DNA of 64,000 nt from Gilvimarinus chinensis DSM 19667 (GTDB lineage: Bacteria > Pseudomonadota > Gammaproteobacteria > Pseudomonadales > Cellvibrionaceae), in contig NZ_KB898706.1 of NCBI RefSeq assembly GCF_000377745.1, positions 1,228,936 to 1,292,935 on the forward strand. The letters run 5' to 3'. A program made the translations under genes and the position numbers. Shown one piece after another: positions 1 to 7,565 of this stretch; the stretch's first letter is position 1, and the number at the start of each line of letters is the position of its first letter. The notes under the pieces were generated by a model. It had not been told where the DNA came from and ran no database searches. It saw only the letters and a list, made by a program, of their open reading frames with translations.

Positions 1-2
1 TG

Positions 3-959
3 CGCGATATCTCTGAGGGTGAAGGGGATTTAACCCGTCGTCTGCCCGTTGAAGGCACTGATGAAATCAGTGAATTAGCGGCCAATTTTAACCGCTTCGT
101 GGAGCGCCTGCAGGATATTATTTCCAGCGTTGCTGAAACCGCTGTTGAGGTGGATGAAAGTGCGAATATTCTTTCAAACCTGTCGCAGGAAAATGAACGC
201 TCTATCACTTCACAGCAGTCGGATATTCAGCAGATCGTAACGGCAATTAAAGAGATGGCCAGTGTGGTGGCTGATGTGACCCAGCGCGTGGCTGAGACTG
301 CCGATAATTCGTTGCAGGCGGACAAGGTAGCTATGGGTGGTAAGGACATAGTGCAGGGCACTATGAGTCAGATCCAAAGTTTATCAGCGGACATTAAAAC
401 CGCCTCTGAGGTAATTGATCGCCTGCGCCAGGAAACGGTAGCAATTGGAACTGTACTGGATGTGATTCGCGGCATCGCCGAACAAACGAACCTGCTGGCA
501 TTGAATGCTGCCATTGAAGCGGCGCGGGCCGGTGAGCAGGGCCGTGGGTTTGCTGTGGTTGCCGATGAAGTACGTACCCTCGCCTCTCGCACACAAAGCT
601 CCACCACCGAAATTCAGGAAATGATTGAGCGTTTGCAAACGGGCTCGGCCGAAGCGGTAGAAATGATGACCGCTGGCACCAGCCAAGCGGATGCCTCTGT
701 TACTCGTGCGAGTGAAGCGACCGATGCACTGGAAGAAATTACTAATTATGTAGGTGAAATTCGCGACCGTACCAATCAGATCGCAGCTGCCTCAGAACAG
801 CAAAGTGCAGCCACTCAGCAAATTGAAGTGAATATCGATAGCGTTTCGGGGGTGGCTCAAAGCACTGCTGAAAGCTCCAGCCGTATTACCGCCAACAGTG
901 TAAACCTGGCGAAAATGGCGAAGCAAATGTCTGAATTGGTTGGCCGTTTTAAAATTTAA
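3..959 (+). CDS. Methyl-accepting chemotaxis protein, C-terminal part (5' end outside window)
   Basis: The frame is open from the window edge and ends at TAA 957-959, so this is the C-terminal 318 residues of a chemoreceptor. The first ~35 residues ([18 protein letters not shown]) are the end of a HAMP linker. The rest is a long alpha-helical signalling domain. The conserved hairpin tip that contacts CheA and CheW is visible as [20 protein letters not shown] followed by [12 protein letters not shown]. The sensory domain and membrane segments lie upstream of the window, so the ligand cannot be judged. GTG 99 is internal and not a real start. Family assignment is very safe. Confidence 0.95.
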   Translation, partial: RDISEGEGDLTRRLPVEGTDEISELAANFNRFVERLQDIISSVAETAVEVDESANILSNLSQENERSITSQQSDIQQIVTAIKEMASVVADVTQRVAETADNSLQADKVAMGGKDIVQGTMSQIQSLSADIKTASEVIDRLRQETVAIGTVLDVIRGIAEQTNLLALNAAIEAARAGEQGRGFAVVADEVRTLASRTQSSTTEIQEMIERLQTGSAEAVEMMTAGTSQADASVTRASEATDALEEITNYVGEIRDRTNQIAAASEQQSAATQQIEVNIDSVSGVAQSTAESSSRITANSVNLAKMAKQMSELVGRFKI

Positions 960-996
960 TTGGCATCTCCCCTTATTAAACTGTGAGGTTACAAGT

Positions 997-1290
997 ATGA
1001 GAAAAAATATAGTCACCTTTACATTATTGGCGGTGGTTTGTATGCCTGGTGTAAGCTTGGCCTGCTCAGAGCCCGCCAAACCCGCCGAATTTCCCGATCC
1101 AGCCACTGCGGTGACGGCGCAAATGGTTAAGGCTAATAACGAAGTCAAAGCCTATGTAAAGGCGATGGAAGAGTACTTAGGTTGCTCAGGTATGTCGCGC
1201 ACAGAGCAAGGTAAAGCGGTTAAAGAGTTGGAAGATTATGCGGAAAGCTTTAATAAACTGATTCGTGAATTTAAATCACGAAACGGTTAA
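997..1290 (+). CDS. Small exported hypothetical protein with two cysteines
   Basis: A 97-residue protein begins at ATG 997, preceded by GTGAGG. A longer frame reaches back to 940 but would overlap the receptor gene and lacks a signal peptide, so 997 is preferred. Residues 1-21 form a signal peptide ending VSLA, followed by CSEP. The mature part is charged and helical and carries a second Cys in EYLGCSG, so a disulfide in the periplasm is possible. Cleavage just before Cys could also mean lipidation, although the -3 position is Ser, which is poor for a lipobox. I do not recognise the family. It lies 37 bases after the receptor gene and may be co-transcribed with it. Confidence 0.7.
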   Translation: MRKNIVTFTLLAVVCMPGVSLACSEPAKPAEFPDPATAVTAQMVKANNEVKAYVKAMEEYLGCSGMSRTEQGKAVKELEDYAESFNKLIREFKSRNG

Positions 1291-1398
1291 TGCTCTATAA
1301 GGCGAAGGATTGCCTGCATTCTCCTTGTTGGTAGTTTTTGCTATTGCAGCCTATGCTTAGAATAGAACGTTAAATACCTATATTAACAAGGACCGTGT

Positions 1399-1917
1399 AT
1401 GACAAAAAATGGAAAAATAGCACTCACCAGTTTATCTCTTCTTGTTTTTTTTGGTTTTCTCTTTCTTTTATATAATGGTTATAAACTTTTTCGCGGCGAC
1501 CTTTACGAGCAGTCGTTAGTGGCATTAGAACAACACCCGGAGATTAAAAAGAATATTGGTGTACCCTTCGAGCCCAGCTTGTTATTTAGCGGCAATTACT
1601 TTGTTAACTCGCTATTTATGCAGTATGAAATCACAGGCGCTCAAGGTAACGGGTGGGTTGTGATGATTGCGCAAAAAAATGAAGGTGATTGGCACTTGGA
1701 CAGGTTGTGGGTACACACCGGCGAAGAAGAATATATTACAGTGATCGAGCCTGAATCCTATAGCTTTGATGCAGATGAGTATCAAGATAAAACGGTTGAT
1801 GATTCAAGCGGTAGCTGCGAGGCACCCTTGGATTACCAAGGCTATACCAAAGAGGGCGAAGAGCCCCTACCGACAGACAGTGTGTTGCTTAATGATGATT
1901 CAATAGCGACTCCGTAA
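1399..1917 (+). CDS. Coa1/Tim21-like membrane-anchored protein
   Basis: A 172-residue protein starts at ATG 1399 with AAGGA six bases upstream. Residues 8-28 are one strongly hydrophobic membrane segment; the remainder is soluble. The stretch after it (EIKKNIGVPFEP..., then YEITGAQGNGWVVMIAQKNEGDWHLDRLWVHT) has the layout of the cytochrome oxidase assembly Coa1 family: a single membrane helix, a G-x-P turn, and a compact beta domain ending in a W-x-(L/V) strand. No cytochrome oxidase gene is nearby, so a respiratory role is not supported by context. The acidic C-terminal tail has one Cys. The family call is an inference from pattern. Confidence 0.55.
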   Translation: MTKNGKIALTSLSLLVFFGFLFLLYNGYKLFRGDLYEQSLVALEQHPEIKKNIGVPFEPSLLFSGNYFVNSLFMQYEITGAQGNGWVVMIAQKNEGDWHLDRLWVHTGEEEYITVIEPESYSFDADEYQDKTVDDSSGSCEAPLDYQGYTKEGEEPLPTDSVLLNDDSIATP

Positions 1918-1989
1918 ATAAACAATTCTGTGCAAATAAAAATATTAGCCTTTGCAAACCATAGGTTATGGGCAGAGTCATTATTCGTT

Positions 1990-2394
1990 CTAAGTTTCAG
2001 TGCTGGTTTCAATTAAACGACTAATGGTGGCTAAATCTTTTTGCACCAGACGCACATCTTCCTTGAACTGTAACTCCGACATGGCGTTTAGCTGAAATAA
2101 AGTGAAGGTCAGCGCGCTGTTGTTGCCGCTTTTTAAAACTCGCATGGGGTTGGTCAGTGAGGCCCCAGAAGCAAAGCGAATAGTGTGATCAAGCACTCCG
2201 AGGGTGTTATCTTCTACAAATTGAAATTCTGCTGGACCATCCGGAGTATCGACAAGCCACACCCCTTGTTTATCTGATTCTATAACCGACGTAAAAAATG
2301 GCACCCAGCGTGGTAGGTTGTGTGCGTTGCGGATGAACTGATACACCTGATTAGCGGGTGCTTGAATAGCTACAGATAAAGTTTCGATTTTCAT
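1990..2394 (-). CDS. SRPBCC / polyketide cyclase-dehydrase family protein
   Basis: A 134-residue soluble protein. The opening MKIETLSVAIQAPANQVYQFI followed by N-x-x-x-L-P-x-W is the usual start of the START/SRPBCC fold: strand one, then the helix with an F/Y-x-F/W and a P-x-W pair. It ends with the long C-terminal helix that closes the hydrophobic pocket. Members bind small hydrophobic ligands or act as cyclases; nothing here indicates which ligand. It is monocistronic, faces the GMC oxidoreductase operon across a strong terminator, and has no signal peptide. Confidence 0.75.
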   Translation of the reverse strand: MKIETLSVAIQAPANQVYQFIRNAHNLPRWVPFFTSVIESDKQGVWLVDTPDGPAEFQFVEDNTLGVLDHTIRFASGASLTNPMRVLKSGNNSALTFTLFQLNAMSELQFKEDVRLVQKDLATISRLIETSTET

Positions 2395-2550
2395 GCGATC
2401 ATCCCGTCGCTGCTGGTCATGTCGGTTATCTATAATGACCGCTAATTGTTTAAAAAATCAACTGTCGTTGAAGTAATATTCAAACAGGGGTGCTGGTAAA
2501 TCACTCTTCTATAATCTATTAAGACGTATCAGGCTCATAGGGTGCAAGAG

Positions 2551-2596
2551 AAAAAAAGCCCCCTCTCAGTTATAGATGCCTGGGAGGGGGCTTTTA
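2551..2596. terminator. Strong bidirectional intrinsic terminator
   Basis: AGCCCCCTC pairs with GAGGGGGCT around a loop of about 18 bases. The stem is flanked by an A-run on the left and a T-run on the right, so it can act in either direction. It lies upstream of the SRPBCC gene and downstream of the GMC dehydrogenase operon, both on the minus strand, and probably ends the GMC operon. Confidence 0.75.
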
Positions 2597-2654
2597 CCGG
2601 TATGACTTTGAGATTAAAAGTGCACCGGAAATATTGATTTTTGGATCTTAACCG

Positions 2655-4370
2655 TCAGATTTTCCTTTGCTTTAATTGATCAACAGCATAGTCACAAGCC
2701 CGCGCAGTTAACGCCATAAATGTCAGCGATGGGTTCTGACAGGCACTGGAAGCAAAAGATGATCCATCGGTAACAAATAAGTTAGGAATGTCGTGACTTT
2801 GGTTAAAGCCGTTTAACACTGAAGTCTTAGCATCGCGCCCCATGCGCGCAGTGCCTACTTCATGAATAGCAAGGCCTGGAGTGCGTGGTTCTTTTCTGGT
2901 CTTAATGTTTTTCAGGCCACAGGCTTCTAACATTTCTCCAGCGCTTTCACCCATATCTGCCATCATTTTTTTATCGTTATCGCGGTATTCACAGTGAATC
3001 GATAACTGCGGGATACCCCACTTATCCGTTTTCGTTTTATCCAGGCGGACGTAGTTATCGTAATCGGGCAGCATTTCACCCTGACCGCCTAAGTAAAAGC
3101 TCCACTCACCTGCGTCGTGGATTTTTTCTTTCAGGGCCGTGCCATATAAACCGCTGTGGGCCAGCGACTGCCAACTGTCACGCTGTGCACTACCTCCGTA
3201 GGCATAGCCACGTAAAAAGTCGGTGTCTTTTTTGTTGACATTGCGGAAGCGAGGAATGTAAATACCGGTGGGGCGTCTGCCTTTATAGTAGCTGTCCAGA
3301 AAGCCTTCCACATCGGCTGTAGCACCGGGGCCATAAATATGGTCCATCAGGTAATGGCCTAAAGCGCCGGATGAGTTCGCAAGCCCGGTAGGGAAGGCGT
3401 CGCTGGTGGAGTTCAGCATTATCTGTGTGGTGCCGAGAGTGGATGCGCAGAGGAACACAACCTTAGCGTAGTACTCACGTACCTCTTTGGTTTCTGCATC
3501 AATAATGCGAACCCCGGTAACACGATTTTCTTTATCGTCGTAAATGACACTGTGTACTATGCTGTCGGTGGCAATGCTCAGATTACCGGTTTTTAATGCG
3601 GCAGGTAATGTAGAGCTTTGCGTCGAGAAGTAAGCACCAAAAGAACACCCCTTTTGACACTCGTTACGCGCCATGCATTGCACACGACCCTGAGCAATAT
3701 GTTCGGGAGTGGGTTTAGACAAGTGAGCGCAGCGACCGATAATCATTTTACGATCTTTGTAGCGCTTTTCTAAACGCTGTTTTACCGACTTTTCTACCTG
3801 GTTCATTTCAAACGCGGGCAGGTATTCACTGTCGGGCAATACGGCTAGGTTTTCTTTTGAGCCACTGATGCCCACGTGTTTTTCCACATAGCTGTACCAA
3901 GGTGCTAAATCTGCGTAGCGGATGGGCCAATCAACACCGATACCTTCTTTGCCGTTGGCTGCAAAATCTAAATCGCTGAAACGGTAGCTCTGGCGATGCC
4001 ATAGCAGCGACTTCCCACCCAATGCATTACCTCGAATCCAATCAAATGGTTTCTCCTGTTGGTAGGGGTATTCGCGGTCGTTACCAAAAAATTGTTTGGT
4101 GGCGTCGTTAAAGGCGTAGCATTTTTTCTGAATGTAGAAATCTTGCTCAAGGGTTTCTCGATCAAGCCTACCACGCAGGGGCATTTCCCAGGCTCTAACG
4201 CCCTCGCCGACATAATCTTTGCGATGCTCTACCGCCTGGCCTCGCTCGATCATCAGCGTTTTCAAGCCTTTCTCGGTTAGCTCTTTTGCGGCCCAACCCC
4301 CGGTTACACCGGAGCCCACCACAATTGCATCGAAGGGCTCTTTAGCCACTGAAATATAGGGATAACTCAT
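2655..4370 (-). CDS. GMC-family FAD-dependent sugar/alcohol dehydrogenase, catalytic subunit
   Basis: A 571-residue flavoprotein. The FAD-binding motif GSGVTGG is at residues 19-25, followed by MIERG for the ribose. A cysteine triad C232-x5-C238-x3-C242 has the spacing that binds a [3Fe-4S] cluster in the catalytic subunit of bacterial FAD glucose dehydrogenase. The C-terminal substrate domain has HEVGTARMG with the presumed catalytic His503, and ends with NPSLT. It has no signal peptide and is expected to be exported folded with its Tat-signal partner encoded 22 bases upstream. The family covers gluconate 2-dehydrogenase, FAD glucose dehydrogenase and glucoside 3-dehydrogenase; the substrate cannot be told. 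A cytochrome c subunit, the usual third partner, is not adjacent. Confidence 0.85.
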   Translation of the reverse strand: MSYPYISVAKEPFDAIVVGSGVTGGWAAKELTEKGLKTLMIERGQAVEHRKDYVGEGVRAWEMPLRGRLDRETLEQDFYIQKKCYAFNDATKQFFGNDREYPYQQEKPFDWIRGNALGGKSLLWHRQSYRFSDLDFAANGKEGIGVDWPIRYADLAPWYSYVEKHVGISGSKENLAVLPDSEYLPAFEMNQVEKSVKQRLEKRYKDRKMIIGRCAHLSKPTPEHIAQGRVQCMARNECQKGCSFGAYFSTQSSTLPAALKTGNLSIATDSIVHSVIYDDKENRVTGVRIIDAETKEVREYYAKVVFLCASTLGTTQIMLNSTSDAFPTGLANSSGALGHYLMDHIYGPGATADVEGFLDSYYKGRRPTGIYIPRFRNVNKKDTDFLRGYAYGGSAQRDSWQSLAHSGLYGTALKEKIHDAGEWSFYLGGQGEMLPDYDNYVRLDKTKTDKWGIPQLSIHCEYRDNDKKMMADMGESAGEMLEACGLKNIKTRKEPRTPGLAIHEVGTARMGRDAKTSVLNGFNQSHDIPNLFVTDGSSFASSACQNPSLTFMALTARACDYAVDQLKQRKI

Positions 4371-4392
4371 GGTTGCTTAAACTCCAGACACA

Positions 4393-4989
4393 TCAAACGA
4401 AAGGTTGCAAAGACCAGGCACGGCCAACTTCAGAAAACGGTACATCACCGTTATAGCCGCCGGGTATGGGGAGGTAGTTCAATTCTTTTGTAGCACCTTG
4501 CTCACTGGTGTAGTAAGCAAATACCACCAGTGAAATCAGAAATCGCCAAGTACCAGTTTCGGCGGCGCTGAAGGGGCTCTCTGAACGGTGCAATTTATCC
4601 ACAAGCTCTTGCTGCTGCTCGTTTGAGCAGCTTTCAAAATGCTGGCTGTATTCTTTTGATGCAATAGCGTTGAGTTTATCTAAAAGGTTGGTAACGGATT
4701 TCTGCTCTGATTCAGTGGCACACAGGCGCAAATGGTAATCAATGTAATTATGAGCGCCCACCGTTTTCGCGCCGGCGGTTTCAGTGGTGGGAATAATAAT
4801 CTCAGCCAATGCCGCAGTGCACAGCAGTTGCTTCGGGTTAAATAATTGGGGTTTGGTATCAGTAGCAGGTGCTTTGTACTCAGCCAGTGCATCGATTGCG
4901 CTGGCGCTTAAGCTGAGCCCTAGCAGCCCGGCAAAGGTTTTTAAGGAGTGGCGTTTGCTTGCGTCCGTCACAGGTTGCGGGTGGGTCAT
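4393..4989 (-). CDS. Gluconate 2-dehydrogenase subunit 3 family protein (Tat-exported small subunit)
   Basis: A 198-residue protein, first gene of a two-gene operon with the GMC catalytic subunit. GTG 4992 and ATG 4989 are adjacent; ATG 4989 is chosen because AGAGA lies eight bases before it. The N-terminus carries SKRHSLKTFAGLLGL, a weak twin-arginine-like motif (Lys-Arg instead of Arg-Arg) and hydrophobic stretch ending SASAIDALA. The body has the family signature F(N/T)P-x-Q-L..AEIIIPTT and ends in the GGYNGD..F..VGR motif. In related complexes this subunit is needed for maturation and for carrying the cofactor-loaded catalytic subunit across the membrane. Confidence 0.85.
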   Translation of the reverse strand: MTHPQPVTDASKRHSLKTFAGLLGLSLSASAIDALAEYKAPATDTKPQLFNPKQLLCTAALAEIIIPTTETAGAKTVGAHNYIDYHLRLCATESEQKSVTNLLDKLNAIASKEYSQHFESCSNEQQQELVDKLHRSESPFSAAETGTWRFLISLVVFAYYTSEQGATKELNYLPIPGGYNGDVPFSEVGRAWSLQPFV

Positions 4990-5221
4990 CACGGAAGTCT
5001 CTTAATGGTTTTATATAATGTAACCGATTAAACCAAAGGGATTTTCCGTGTAGCAACAGCCTTTATACAGATTAACAAATCTTGTCGAGATTCTTTATAA
5101 AGTTTCGAGAGTCAATTTAATCATTTTACTAACCTAGGCTAGCGTTTTAATGAAGCAGTATTTTTGTAAATGACTTTCTCTAGGCTGGCCACAATAAATA
5201 CAAACCCACGCTGGGGGTAAG

Positions 5222-5326
5222 ATGATGAATATCATCCAAGTGCTAATCAATTACCTCAGTACTCTGGGGTATTATTGTGTGGTGCTGATCGGTAAAACCC
5301 TTAATGGCTTTAATTCCGACAAATAA
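5222..5326 (+). CDS. Putative 34-residue hydrophobic small protein
   Basis: ATG 5222 (or ATG 5225) opens a 34-codon frame preceded by GGGGGTAA, starting MMNIIQVLINYLSTLGYY. The central run CVVLIG makes it mostly hydrophobic, and it could be a single short membrane helix. The TAA stop falls in the left arm of a strong terminator (5321-5351), a tight arrangement expected for a real, separately transcribed small gene. There is no known family behind this call; coding status is inferred from start, ribosome site and terminator position only. The opposite strand also has an open frame here, but without comparable signals. Confidence 0.4.
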   Translation: MMNIIQVLINYLSTLGYYCVVLIGKTLNGFNSDK

Positions 5327-5357
5327 GGCGCTATAGGATGGCGCCTTATTTATTTTA
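5321..5357 (+). terminator. Intrinsic terminator after the small ORF
   Basis: AAATAAGGCGC pairs perfectly with GCGCCTTATTT (11 base pairs) around a 9-base loop, followed by a T-rich stretch. It lies between the GMC operon promoter region and phnA and has no annotated gene to serve except the small ORF at 5222-5326. It could also act leftward because of its A-rich 5' flank. Confidence 0.7.
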
Positions 5358-5448
5358 ATGGCCATTAAAACAAGCAGTTGTGGGGTAAGGTCTCGCCAAG
5401 TTACCGCCCAAGCGCTACCATGACGCCTCATTTTTAGCGGCGAATATT

Positions 5449-5781
5449 ATGTCATTACCTCCCTGCCCCAGTTGTCAGTCTGAATACACTTATCAAGATC
5501 AAAACCTATTGATTTGCCCCGAATGCGCCTACGAATGGAACCCGGATGAGGTGGCAGAGGCCGCTTTCACGGTGCAGGATGCCAATGGCAACTTGCTGGC
5601 CGAGGGCGATACGGTTACCTGCATTAAAGATTTAAAAGTCAAAGGCAGTTCACAACCGATAAAGATTGGTACCAAAGCGCGTATTCGACGTATTGTTGAA
5701 GCCAAAGACCACCAGCTGGATTGCAAGGTGGATGGCGCTGGCGAGATTATGATCACCGCTAAGTTTGTAAAGAAGGCTTAG
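5449..5781 (+). CDS. yjdM: PhnA/YjdM family zinc-ribbon protein
   Basis: A 110-residue cytoplasmic protein. The N-terminal zinc ribbon has C-P-S-C at residues 6-9 and C-P-E-C at 23-26, followed by AYEW. The C-terminal SH3-like half has [25 protein letters not shown] and ends in TAKFVKKA, features shared by E. coli YjdM (old name PhnA). Despite the name, the family is not an established phosphonate enzyme. Full length for the family (about 110). It is a single gene with no obvious operon partners. Confidence 0.93.
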   Translation: MSLPPCPSCQSEYTYQDQNLLICPECAYEWNPDEVAEAAFTVQDANGNLLAEGDTVTCIKDLKVKGSSQPIKIGTKARIRRIVEAKDHQLDCKVDGAGEIMITAKFVKKA

Positions 5782-5851
5782 CATTTTACGGTCTGGCTCT
5801 TACGCTCCGAGCTTGTTATAGTCAGCAAAACCATAACAGGGGAGCCATATC

Positions 5852-6664
5852 GTGAAAACCTTTATTCCTTTCAAAGCCGTTGCTTTGCTGGCCGCCTGCG
5901 GCTTGGCAGGCTGTGTGATGCCCGAGCAACAAGCCGCAACCACCGATAGCGTGGCCGTTGCGGGTATTGATAAGTTCCAGGCGTATACCCAAACCTACCC
6001 AGAACAAGTCCACCTAACGCAAAACCACGCCACAGGCCATGTGGGCGATTTTTTCTTTACCCACTGGAAAGATGGCGGCGCGGCCTCGTTGAGCTTAGAT
6101 AACCAAGGCAGCTTTACCGTCAATTGGGAAGGCGGCGGTTATAACTATGTGGGCGGCCCCGGTTGGCACTATGGCGATAAAGACAGAGTGATCGGCTACC
6201 GCTTTGACGAAGACAGTGGCGCCAACTTTATTACCCTCTACGGCTGGGGTTACGACGAGTCTATGCCCACCAGCGATCCGGCGCATTTGGTGGAATACTA
6301 TATTCTGCAGCGCTTTACCTATAACCCCAGTAAAGACGGTATTTTCGGTAAAACTTTTGTCAGTGACGGCGTGGAATACTCGACCTACCGCACCGTGCGC
6401 GAACAAAAGCCCTCTATCAACAGTACGTCAACGTTTTATCAGTACTGGAGCATTCCTACCGAGCAGCGCGAGCTGGGCAAAGACTATAAAATTGTGTTCG
6501 CTGACCACGTCAAAGCCTGGGCCGATACCGGCTGGATCATTCCGGATATGAACAACTTTAACGCCAGTGATGACCCGACCTATCAGGTGATGGCGGTAGA
6601 GGTATTTAACCCGCCGAAGGACGGCACCGCCTCGGGGCAAGTGTGGGATGCATCCGAGCAATAG
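5852..6664 (+). CDS. GH11 endo-1,4-beta-xylanase, surface lipoprotein
   Basis: A 270-residue protein starting at GTG 5852, with GGGGAG seven bases upstream. The lipoprotein signal ends in LAGC at residues 18-21, so the enzyme is predicted to be membrane-anchored instead of free. Family 11 features in order: SFTVNWEGGGYNYVGGPGW, LVEYYIL with the nucleophile at E148, FYQYWSIP, and YQVMAVEVF with the acid/base at E250. The 102-residue spacing between the glutamates is near that of known GH11 enzymes. It would cut the beta-1,4-xylose backbone of xylan, fitting the GH67 alpha-glucuronidase at 35.7-37.8 kb. No carbohydrate-binding module is fused. The sequence departs from typical GH11 in the thumb region (a longer loop after the second conserved block). 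Confidence 0.85.
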   Translation: MKTFIPFKAVALLAACGLAGCVMPEQQAATTDSVAVAGIDKFQAYTQTYPEQVHLTQNHATGHVGDFFFTHWKDGGAASLSLDNQGSFTVNWEGGGYNYVGGPGWHYGDKDRVIGYRFDEDSGANFITLYGWGYDESMPTSDPAHLVEYYILQRFTYNPSKDGIFGKTFVSDGVEYSTYRTVREQKPSINSTSTFYQYWSIPTEQRELGKDYKIVFADHVKAWADTGWIIPDMNNFNASDDPTYQVMAVEVFNPPKDGTASGQVWDASEQ

Positions 6665-6674
6665 TTATTATTCC

Positions 6675-6698
6675 AAGGCCGCATGCAGCGGCCTTTTT
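6675..6698 (+). terminator. Intrinsic terminator of the GH11 gene
   Basis: AAGGCCGC and GCGGCCTT form an 8-base-pair stem with loop ATGCA, followed by TTTT, 10 bases after the stop codon of the xylanase gene. Confidence 0.85.
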
Positions 6699-6721
6699 AC
6701 CCCTTAATGGATAAGAGCGGG

Positions 6722-7225
6722 CTATTCTTCTCCACCGCAACGCCCCTCTTCTTTTATTCCAGAATAAGTGACTGCTAAGTCACTTTTTACCATCGAGACA
6801 AAACAATAAGGATAAGCAACAACGCTTGGGTAGGCGCAGTCGCCACTGGAGTCGGGCAATATATCGGTATAGCGAACTTCAATGGCACCGTTTTCTGTGA
6901 CTACCTGATCGATGCGCAGACCGTAGCCTGGGTCGGGTTTCTGCCCGGCGTGCATGGCCACCACTTGCTGAGTATCAAAATCGATAGTGGGAATATCATC
7001 CTGATTGTTTAAATCTGATACTCCATACACCTCGCGAAAGCGATGCTCATCGGTAATAACCTCACGGCTTGGCTCGCCAATGGTGGTGTGCCAGCTGTTG
7101 CCGCATTCAATCACCTCATACGCGTAAGACGTGCCCGTATTTTCATGGCCACTGTTGTGCGTCTCGTTGTCACTACCGCTGCAGCCAATAAAAGCCAGGG
7201 GGGCGAGCAAATAGACAGGTTTCAT
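6722..7225 (-). CDS. Lipoprotein with PrcB_C-like domain
   Basis: A 167-residue protein. A longer open frame extends to 7357, but ATG 7225 is preceded by AAGGAG at ideal spacing and opens a lipoprotein signal, MKPVYLLAPLAFIGC, so that start is used. After a short Ser/Asn/His linker comes a globular domain with VIECGNSWHTTIGEPS..., the middle strand VVAMHAGQKPDPGYGLRI and the closing VTYS. The pattern V-x-(A/V)-x-x-G-x-K-x-x-G-Y-x-(L/I) is typical of the PrcB C-terminal/protease-stabilising family. Four Cys in the mature part probably form disulfides. Function unknown; predicted to face the periplasm. Confidence 0.65.
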   Translation of the reverse strand: MKPVYLLAPLAFIGCSGSDNETHNSGHENTGTSYAYEVIECGNSWHTTIGEPSREVITDEHRFREVYGVSDLNNQDDIPTIDFDTQQVVAMHAGQKPDPGYGLRIDQVVTENGAIEVRYTDILPDSSGDCAYPSVVAYPYCFVSMVKSDLAVTYSGIKEEGRCGGEE

Positions 7226-7439
7226 CTCAACTCCTTGATATCGGTCCGTGATCGGCGGCTGCCAGACTAACAAAACCCAGGTGGATGAGGTGTTAATAAT
7301 CTTAATTTTCGATGTGTTTATCCCTGCGCAGGTTAGCAAGGCTGTGATCGCTATCACGGCGCTGGTTATATTTTGTGCGCTCTGCCGGGTTTTTAATGAT
7401 CAAACCTTGACCACTTCACCTTCCTTACCGCCATAATTA

Positions 7440-7451
7440 GACAACGTTGTC
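7440..7451. promoter_or_regulatory. LacI-family-type operator (NagR-like) upstream of the chitinase gene
   Basis: GACAACGTTGTC is a perfect palindrome centred on CG, the hallmark of LacI-family operators, and continues rightward as ATT. From memory, the NagR box of chitin and N-acetylglucosamine regulons in Alteromonadales and Xanthomonas is AATGACARCGYTGTCATT. The right half here matches it fully and the left half deviates in its outer three bases. Position about 115 bases before the chitinase start fits repression relieved by a chitin breakdown product. The regulator gene is not in the window. Confidence 0.5.
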
Positions 7452-7454
7452 ATT

Positions 7455-7475
7455 TATGGTTTGATACCAACCATA
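7455..7475. promoter_or_regulatory. Inverted repeat TATGGTT-N7-AACCATA upstream of the chitinase gene
   Basis: Seven-base arms separated by seven bases, directly next to the LacI-type palindrome and about 90 bases before the chitinase start. It could be a second operator or activator site. No family assignment is possible from sequence alone. Confidence 0.35.
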
Positions 7476-7565
7476 GAAAATGGCAACCGGCGGCAGTACT
7501 GAAAGGTGGCAGCGGGGTTTATCTGGCCTTTCGGCATCGATCAATAAAAACATCAAGGAATTACT

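Larger units (their letters stand above)
7226..7565. other. Divergent intergenic region between the PrcB-like and chitinase genes
   Basis: This 340-base region holds the promoters of both divergent genes. I see a perfect 12-base palindrome at 7440-7451 and a second inverted repeat at 7455-7475 (listed separately), and a ribosome site AAGGA just before the chitinase ATG. No gene or RNA is apparent. Confidence 0.6.

Noticed and set aside
5243..5431. A 62-codon minus-strand frame opposite the small ORF
   Set aside because: It crosses the terminator and has no ribosome site; the plus-strand small ORF has better signals.
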